Origin: Nocardia sp. BMG51109
Lineage (GTDB): Bacteria; Actinomycetota; Actinomycetes; Mycobacteriales; Mycobacteriaceae
Direction of reading: 5' to 3'
NCBI RefSeq assembly: GCF_000526215.1
Contig: NZ_JAFQ01000004.1
Coordinates: 3,038,001-3,102,000, forward strand
DNA length: 64,000 nucleotides
Shown piece by piece: positions 34,036 through 64,000 of the stretch (its first letter is position 1; the number at the start of each line of letters is the position of its first letter). Under the pieces are notes generated by a model. It did not search any database. It saw only the letters and a program-made list of their open reading frames with translations, and had not been told where the DNA came from. The position numbers and the translations under genes are program-made.

Positions 34036-34611
34036 ATGGCGTTGAAGCAGACGGTTCTGCGGGTGGCGGTTCTGGGCGTGGGGGCCGGGCTGGTGCTTGC
34101 GGGGTGTGGGGGGTCGGAGGAGGGGACGCCGACTTCGCAGAACAGTGCGGGGAGTGCGGTGCCGGTGAGTTCGGCGGCTTCGGCGCAGTGGGATCCGTGC
34201 AGTGTTCCGGACTCGGCGATCTCTGAACTCGGGCTGAATGTGGCTACCAAGGACAATAAGGTTGCGGGGACCGAGTTCGACGGGTGGAAGGCATGCCACT
34301 GGCAGTCTGTTGCCAAGACCTACTACGTCACAGTGTTGTCGTCTGAACACACTCTTGCCGAGACCCAGCAGAGGTCCGACTATGAGGGCTACACACCTTT
34401 GACAGTGGGTACGCACTCGGCGCTCGAGTTCAGGCCAGTTGGCGCAACGCGTGATATCGAGTGCTGGGTCAGCGCCGAGGTGCCGAATGGCACCGTCGAC
34501 TTCAAAGTAATGAACCGCTATGGAGGTCAGAGCGGCGGCCAAACCGCCGGTGATCCTTGCGATGAAGTGCAGCGGTTGAGCGCAGCGCTTGCCCAATATC
34601 TGCCTAGCTGA
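34036..34611 (+). CDS. DUF3558-type lipoprotein of an ESX-linked cassette
   Basis: A 191-residue lipoprotein. The signal peptide ends in LVLAGC, a canonical lipobox with Cys24 as the lipidated residue. A Ser/Gly-rich spacer leads to the domain with WDPCSVPDSAISELGLN, KACHWQ and GDPCDEV, the four-cysteine pattern of DUF3558 lipoproteins of Nocardia and Amycolatopsis. Such genes commonly precede WXG100/PPE-like and EspG genes, as here. It is exported and anchored on the outer face of the membrane. GAAGGGG lies five bases before the ATG; an in-frame GTG two codons upstream is possible. Confidence 0.82.
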   Translation: MALKQTVLRVAVLGVGAGLVLAGCGGSEEGTPTSQNSAGSAVPVSSAASAQWDPCSVPDSAISELGLNVATKDNKVAGTEFDGWKACHWQSVAKTYYVTVLSSEHTLAETQQRSDYEGYTPLTVGTHSALEFRPVGATRDIECWVSAEVPNGTVDFKVMNRYGGQSGGQTAGDPCDEVQRLSAALAQYLPS

Positions 34612-34622
34612 GGAGGGGGAGA

Positions 34623-35003
34623 ATGAAGTTAGGCGTCGATCCCAACGAATGGAAGGGACTGCTCGCTCAGGCCAATGCGGGCCAGCTCACCTTGGACCCG
34701 GAAGTCGGGAGGGGGCTGGACAAAGTGTGCGACGACCACATCGACAGTCTCAATGCAGTACTGGATAAGGTCCGTGACGTTACACACATTACCGGGTTCG
34801 GGACGTTCAACTCGGGCCAAGTGCTGGAGAGAAAGTTCTCTGTGACGGCCTCCGGCGATGAACGTGCTCTGGATGCCGTGATCATGCAGCACATCGATGC
34901 TGTGCAGACGGCGAAAGAGGTTGTGGCCAAAGCCATTGCGAACTTCACTGCTCAGGATCAGGCCGCTGCGTCGCAGATTGCTGCTACCGAGGGGCCGAGA
35001 TGA
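34623..35003 (+). CDS. Small helical protein of the ESX-linked cassette
   Basis: A 126-residue, largely alpha-helical protein without signal peptide, 11 bp after the lipoprotein gene and with GAGGAGGGGGAG as ribosome site. Its size, helical content and position directly before the PPE/WXG-like gene suggest a partner of that protein, comparable to PE/EsxB partners, but the WXG motif itself is not present. It has a hydrophilic, Ala-rich C-terminus (TAQDQAAASQIAAT). Function is inferred from context only. Four-base overlap with the next gene. Confidence 0.65.
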   Translation: MKLGVDPNEWKGLLAQANAGQLTLDPEVGRGLDKVCDDHIDSLNAVLDKVRDVTHITGFGTFNSGQVLERKFSVTASGDERALDAVIMQHIDAVQTAKEVVAKAIANFTAQDQAAASQIAATEGPR

Positions 35004-36376
35004 GTTATGAGGATTATCGGAATCGGGTGATCGACGCTCAGAAGCAGTGGAATGACGAGCGGGATTCGATTTATAAGATGCAGGATGGGTATAACACGAA
35101 GTTTGCGGAGGGGATGCAGCCGCCGCATATCATCGGGCCGGACAATTATGATCATCTGACGCTCGAACAGATGACGGGGGCGGTGTCGGCGATGAAGCCG
35201 AAGCTCGTCGAGGATGCCTATCGGGCGTGGCTGAGCATCGGTATGCAACTGGCCGTGGCCGTTTCGAACTTCAATGTCGAGTTCGAGCGGACGATCAGCG
35301 GGGCCAACGATCGCGGTGGGTGGACCGGTGCGGCGGCCTCCGCGGCGGTCGACGCGGTCAAGGGATACCACGAGAAGTCGGTGCCGCTGGCTCAGGCGGC
35401 GAGCGCGATCAGCTTGAAGCTGCAGGAGATGCGGACCGGACTGGAGGAGACGCAGCTGCTGATGCCGGGCGTCGCCGACGCGGTGAACGTCACCGGTAAG
35501 ACGCTGCCCAAGGGTGGCGTCATGAAGCTGGACGACCACAACCGGACCGAGGCCGAAGAGGAGGGGCGGCGCATCCTGCGGACCGTGTACGCCCAGGTCG
35601 CGGGGCAGACCGACGTCGGTGTGCCGTACATGCCCGCGGCGCCCGAGATCGTCGACGCTCCCGGCGGGCCGCCCGTCCCGCCGGTTCCGGGCGGAACCCC
35701 CGGACCTGCCGGAACGGGTGGTCCTGCCGAGCCTGGAGGCTCGGATTCCGATGGGCAACAAGGCCCTTCGGGGCAGACCGGGCAGCCGAACGACCCCGAG
35801 GGTTCGAACGACGACGGCCAGGACGGTGGCCAAGGTCGGCCCGGGACACAGCCGGCGGCGACGGCGCCCGCCGCGACCGATCCCGCGTCGGCGGCACAGC
35901 AGGCCGCCGCGCAGGCGACGCAATCCGGCTCGCCCTCGGCCACCACGCCGGCCGGGGTCGGACCGACATCCGGCGGCCCGGGTGCGGTGATGCCCGGAAC
36001 GGGCGGGGGCGCAGGCGGATCCGGCGGTGGCTCACGCGGGAGCACGGGCGGATCCGCGGGAACGGGCGGTACCGGCGGGCCGGGCGCGGCGGCCGGGGCA
36101 CCGGGCCGCAGCGGGCCGGGTGGTCAGATGCCGGGAGCGGTTCCGGCGGCCGCCTCCGCGGGATCCGGTGCGGGGGTTGCCAAACCGGGCGCGGCCGGTA
36201 TGCCGGGGATGGGAATGCCCGGTGCCGCGCGGCCTGGCGGCGATGACGAGAAGGAGAAGGGCACGCCCGACTATCTGGTGACCGAGGAGCACGGCGACGA
36301 GGTCACCGGGCTGGATTCGCTGGAAAAGCTTGCGCCTCCGGTGATCGGCGGGGACTACGACCGTGCACCACGTTAG
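35000..36376 (+). CDS. PPE/WXG100-like secreted protein with Pro/Gly-rich tail
   Basis: A 458-residue protein. The N-terminal 200 residues form a helical hairpin with a W-x-G turn (GGWTGAAASAAVDAVKGYHE), as in WXG100/PPE substrates of type VII secretion. Residues 215-430 are Pro/Gly/Ala-rich low-complexity sequence (GGTGGPGAAAGAPG and similar). The C-terminus has GTPDYLVTEEHGDEVTG, a recurrent tail of actinobacterial ESX substrates. It probably leaves the cell through an ESX machine with help from EspG, encoded immediately downstream. The secretion apparatus (EccA-E, MycP) is not in this window. Confidence 0.8.
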   Translation: MSYEDYRNRVIDAQKQWNDERDSIYKMQDGYNTKFAEGMQPPHIIGPDNYDHLTLEQMTGAVSAMKPKLVEDAYRAWLSIGMQLAVAVSNFNVEFERTISGANDRGGWTGAAASAAVDAVKGYHEKSVPLAQAASAISLKLQEMRTGLEETQLLMPGVADAVNVTGKTLPKGGVMKLDDHNRTEAEEEGRRILRTVYAQVAGQTDVGVPYMPAAPEIVDAPGGPPVPPVPGGTPGPAGTGGPAEPGGSDSDGQQGPSGQTGQPNDPEGSNDDGQDGGQGRPGTQPAATAPAATDPASAAQQAAAQATQSGSPSATTPAGVGPTSGGPGAVMPGTGGGAGGSGGGSRGSTGGSAGTGGTGGPGAAAGAPGRSGPGGQMPGAVPAAASAGSGAGVAKPGAAGMPGMGMPGAARPGGDDEKEKGTPDYLVTEEHGDEVTGLDSLEKLAPPVIGGDYDRAPR

Positions 36377-37142
36377 ATACACCGGGCAGGAGTTCGAAAT
36401 CCTCTGGGCCGCGTACGGTCGCGATCGTCTGCCCTATCCGCTGCATTACCGCACGCATATCGCCGACTTCGACGAGCTGAAGCGGCACCGGGAGGCCGCG
36501 GTCGAGAGTCTGCTGGGGAAGTACGAGGCCGAGGTCGAGCGGGCGCTCGGGATCCTGCTGGAGCCGGAGGTCCGGGTGGAGTCCAAGGGCTTCGGTGGGC
36601 CGGACATGTCGCGGGTGTATCGCTTCCACGGTGCGGTGCGCGGACAGGCGGGCGCGACGGTGACGCAGGAGCCGGGCACCGCACCGGATACCGGTGGTGA
36701 TGTCATCCTGACCTATTGCACCGCAAAGGAAGTCGCGCAGCAGGCGGTGACGGCGCTGCCGCCCACCGGCCCCGGCACCCGGCCGTCCCTGGAGGTGCGC
36801 CGCGAAGACGTGACCGCGGATCGGGAGCGGCATGTGCGCCGCGCCCACGAGGTGAGCCTGACCGAGCAGCTCGACCGCATCTTCAAGCGCCCCCGCCTCG
36901 CCCTCGGCGAGATGGCCATTTTTCCCGGCGCCGCGGTCGACGCCCGCCCCACCCCGGGCCGCGGCTTCTGGTGGATGGACTACGACGACGGCCGCTACTA
37001 CGTGAAGACCGGCGACCCGATCATCGCCAAACCCATCGACCAGCCCCGCCTGGCCGCCGAGATCCACCGCCTCACCACCCTCACCCAGCGCTACTACCAG
37101 GAAGACCGCGACCACGAGGAGTACCTGCGCTCCGGCCACTGA
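36363..37142 (+). CDS. espG: EspG-family ESX secretion chaperone
   Basis: A 259-residue cytosolic protein of the EspG family, chaperones that bind the tip of PE/PPE pairs and keep them soluble for ESX secretion. FEILWAAYGRDRLPYPLHYR is the characteristic N-terminal strand-helix, VRVESKGFGGPDMSRVYRFHGAVRG follows the family beta-sheet, and RGFWWMDYDDGRYYVKTGDPI lies in the C-terminal half. The GTG start overlaps the PPE-like gene by 14 bases, so the two are co-expressed, as expected for a chaperone and its client. Confidence 0.85.
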   Translation: MHHVRYTGQEFEILWAAYGRDRLPYPLHYRTHIADFDELKRHREAAVESLLGKYEAEVERALGILLEPEVRVESKGFGGPDMSRVYRFHGAVRGQAGATVTQEPGTAPDTGGDVILTYCTAKEVAQQAVTALPPTGPGTRPSLEVRREDVTADRERHVRRAHEVSLTEQLDRIFKRPRLALGEMAIFPGAAVDARPTPGRGFWWMDYDDGRYYVKTGDPIIAKPIDQPRLAAEIHRLTTLTQRYYQEDRDHEEYLRSGH

Positions 37143-37214
37143 CTCGAGAGCCGCACGGAACTGCCGCCGACTTCGGCAGCGCATCGTGCCCGGCCGGATC
37201 GATCACCCGGAGGG

Positions 37215-37521
37215 GGACTGGGCGGTCGGACCTTGCCCTCGCGGCGGTCATCGACAGGACAGCCGTGGCGTCGAGATCATCTCGCCCGGATCGCGCCGGA
37301 CCGACACGGTGACAGAGCCCAGCGAAACGGTGACAGAGCCCAGCGAATATGCCGAGGCCGGTGTGCCGCACTACTGGATCGTCGACGTCGCTCCACCGGT
37401 GAGTCTGCTCTCGTTCCGGCGGACGAACGAGCTGGGTTATGTCGACGAGGGGGACACGACCGGCACGTTCCGCACGAGTTCTCCCTGCCCACCGACCATC
37501 CAGGTGGACAGGCTGCGGTGA
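37215..37521 (+). pseudogene. Uma2-family nuclease remnant, frameshifted
   Basis: The C-terminal third of an Uma2/DUF820 putative endonuclease is recognisable: VEIISPGSRRTD, YAEAGVPHYWIVDV and GTFRTSSP. Just upstream, another frame reads SDLALAAVIDRTAVAS, which is the preceding family block, so a frameshift lies near 37265. The N-terminal half is absent. Between SRRTD and the YAEAG block a 21-bp unit is duplicated, adding TVTEPSE twice. No intact start exists. Confidence 0.7.
37306..37347 (+). repeat. 21-bp tandem duplication inside the Uma2 remnant
   Basis: Two identical 21-base units, 37306-37326 and 37327-37347, each encoding TVTEPSE in the remnant's frame. The duplication keeps the frame but inserts seven residues in a conserved segment. 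Confidence 0.9.
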
Positions 37522-37525
37522 GCCC

Positions 37526-37531
37526 TACACT
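37526..37531 (+). promoter_or_regulatory. -10 box of a probable leaderless promoter for cobM
   Basis: TACACT is followed by six bases and the ATG at 37538, the same arrangement as at 1289 and 27940. No cobalamin-riboswitch-like leader is possible with such a start. Confidence 0.5.
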
Positions 37532-37537
37532 CACCGC

Positions 37538-38311
37538 ATGACCGTGCACTTCATCGGGGCCGGGCCGGGGGCCGCCGACCTGCTGACCGTGCGGGCCGTG
37601 CGACTGCTGCGGGAGTCGCCGGTGTGCCTGTACGCCGGCACCTACCTGGATCCGGAGGTGCTCGCCCACTGTGCGCCGGACGCCGAACTCGTCGATACCC
37701 AGGGGCTGGATCTCGACCGGATCGTCGACCATTGCGCGCGGGCCGATGCCGACGGAAAGGATGTGGCGCGGCTGTGTTCCGGTGATCCGTCGATCTATTC
37801 GGCGCTCGCCGAGCAGACCGCCCGGCTCGATACCCGGGGAATCCCGTGGGATGTGACACCCGGCGTGCCGGCCTACGCCGCCGCGGCCGCGTTGCTCGGC
37901 ACCGAGCTGACCGTGCCGGAATTGGCGCAGTCGGTGGTGCTGACCCGCACGCAGGCCCGCTCCACCGCGATGCCCGAATCCGAGGCGCTGGCGAATTTCG
38001 CCCGCACCCGGGCCACCCTGGTGTTGCACCTGGCCGTCACCCGCATCCGCCCGCTTGCGGCGGAACTGTCGGCCGACTACGGCGCGGACTGCCCGGCCGC
38101 CGTGGTGTTCCGCGCCAGCCAGCCCGACCAGCTGGTCCTGCGCGGCACCCTCGCCGATATCGCCGGCCGGGTCGAGGCGGCGGGCCTGCGGCAGGCGGCG
38201 GTCATCCTGGTCGGCCGCGCGCTCGCCGAACCCGATCGCTGTGTGCAGTCTCATCTGTACGACCCTGCGCGCGATCGCCGGCATCTGCCGACGTCGTCCT
38301 CGGGGGCCTGA
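37538..38311 (+). CDS. cobM: Precorrin-4 C11-methyltransferase
   Basis: A 257-residue SAM-dependent tetrapyrrole methylase. MTVHFIGAGPGAADLLTVRA is the N-terminal glycine-rich loop, CLYAGTYLDPEVLAHC distinguishes CobM/CbiF from other corrin methylases, and RLCSGDPSIYSA and VTPGVPAYAAAAALLG are the SAM and substrate loops. It methylates C-11 of precorrin-4 in the aerobic B12 pathway. No other cob gene is visible in the window, so it stands alone here. The frame is open upstream of 37538 but that part belongs to the Uma2 remnant region. Confidence 0.93.
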   Translation: MTVHFIGAGPGAADLLTVRAVRLLRESPVCLYAGTYLDPEVLAHCAPDAELVDTQGLDLDRIVDHCARADADGKDVARLCSGDPSIYSALAEQTARLDTRGIPWDVTPGVPAYAAAAALLGTELTVPELAQSVVLTRTQARSTAMPESEALANFARTRATLVLHLAVTRIRPLAAELSADYGADCPAAVVFRASQPDQLVLRGTLADIAGRVEAAGLRQAAVILVGRALAEPDRCVQSHLYDPARDRRHLPTSSSGA

Positions 38312-38739
38312 CCGCAGCCGTCTGCGCCGGTTGACACGGAACCGGGAACCGTCGCCGATACGCGTTCGACGAGTTCGGCAGGGGTGCGGTAGATTGCCTA
38401 CTCTTGCCCACCGGGCCGTGTCGTGCGCGGTTCCGAGGGGCCCGAAAACACGAACTCCCATGATGCCCAGCGGCTATGGCCCTTTTTAGTCGGGCGGCCG
38501 GAGCGGGCGGTAGATTGGTTCGGTGGTCTGCAGTGAGGTTCAGCGAGTGGGCGATCCGTGTCCGGTGGGTGTGGTCAGGTCCATGTAACAAGATCGGCCT
38601 GGCCAACGGATAGCTCCAATGAACATTTTTGTCTGATTGAGATTCGAAGTGAGCCCCGAACGTCGGACGTCACGCTGGGATAGGTGAGCGTCGGCGTCGG
38701 TGTGCCATCGGGGAGCGCTGCGTACACGGTGTTCCGGAA
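38312..38739. other. Region upstream of the NRPS gene, probable promoter
   Basis: About 430 bp without a gene. An 11-base direct repeat, GCGGTAGATTG, occurs at 38396-38406 and 38507-38517; each copy contains TAGATT, a possible -10 hexamer. TTGACA at 38331 could be a -35 but has no well-placed partner. An AT-rich segment lies at 38617-38650. No iron-box-like palindrome was seen. Confidence 0.4.

Positions 38740-64000
<25,261 letters not shown>

Noticed and set aside
38312..38739. Iron-box or siderophore-type control of the NRPS
   Set aside because: No TTAGGTTAGCCTAA-like palindrome is seen upstream, and the module codes lack ornithine-type pockets, so a siderophore role is not supported.

Overview
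The window is GC-rich DNA from a mycolate-lineage actinomycete, most likely Nocardia or a close relative. The evidence is a complete yrbE/mce lipid-import operon, an accD1-accA1-fadE19-maoC-citE leucine block ordered as in mycobacteria, an EspG/WXG100-like/DUF3558 cassette, F420-type and LigD-type genes, frequent GTG starts, and leaderless promoters in which a TANNNT hexamer ends 6-7 nt before the start codon. No whole-genome or database comparison was possible, so genus-level placement is inference.

Layout. 1-2.0 kb: 3' end of an MHS-type MFS transporter, then a Nudix/NrtR-like regulator. 2.1-13.7 kb (minus strand): a tandem-TetR regulator of Mce3R build, then a tightly coupled operon read from 13.7 down to 3.5 kb: two tiny membrane proteins, YrbEA, YrbEB, MceA-F and an Mce-associated protein. 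A 0.44-kb AT-richer divergent promoter region with several inverted repeats separates it from an MpaB/DUF2236 oxygenase and two tandem SRPBCC proteins (14.2-16.1 kb). 16.2-25.4 kb: a TetR regulator divergent from a leucine/isovalerate pathway: methylcrotonyl-CoA carboxylase-type beta and alpha subunits, acyl-CoA dehydrogenase, MaoC-like protein, CitE-like lyase and acetoacetyl-CoA synthetase. Together these would turn branched acyl-CoA into acetyl-CoA and acetoacetyl-CoA.

25.4-30.4 kb: a NarL-type two-component pair, a small secreted protein, a PPOX/F420 protein, a MarR regulator divergent from a VOC protein across a strong palindromic operator, a DUF559 remnant and a Nudix hydrolase. 30.7-33.1 kb: the three LigD activities as three overlapping separate genes (phosphoesterase, ligase, polymerase). 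33.3-37.1 kb: a 0.7-kb non-coding stretch, then an ESX-accessory cassette (DUF3558 lipoprotein, small helical protein, PPE/WXG-like proline-rich protein, EspG). 37.2-38.3 kb: an Uma2 remnant and cobM.

38.7 kb to the right edge: one uninterrupted plus-strand reading frame (at least 8,420 residues, running off the window) encoding a giant non-ribosomal peptide synthetase. It holds seven complete C-A-PCP modules, one epimerase after module 6, and the start of an eighth module. Specificity-pocket residues read by eye give Ser for modules 4 and 7 and Thr for module 5; residue 6 would be D-configured. The first condensation domain precedes any carrier domain, which suggests an N-acylated (lipo)peptide.
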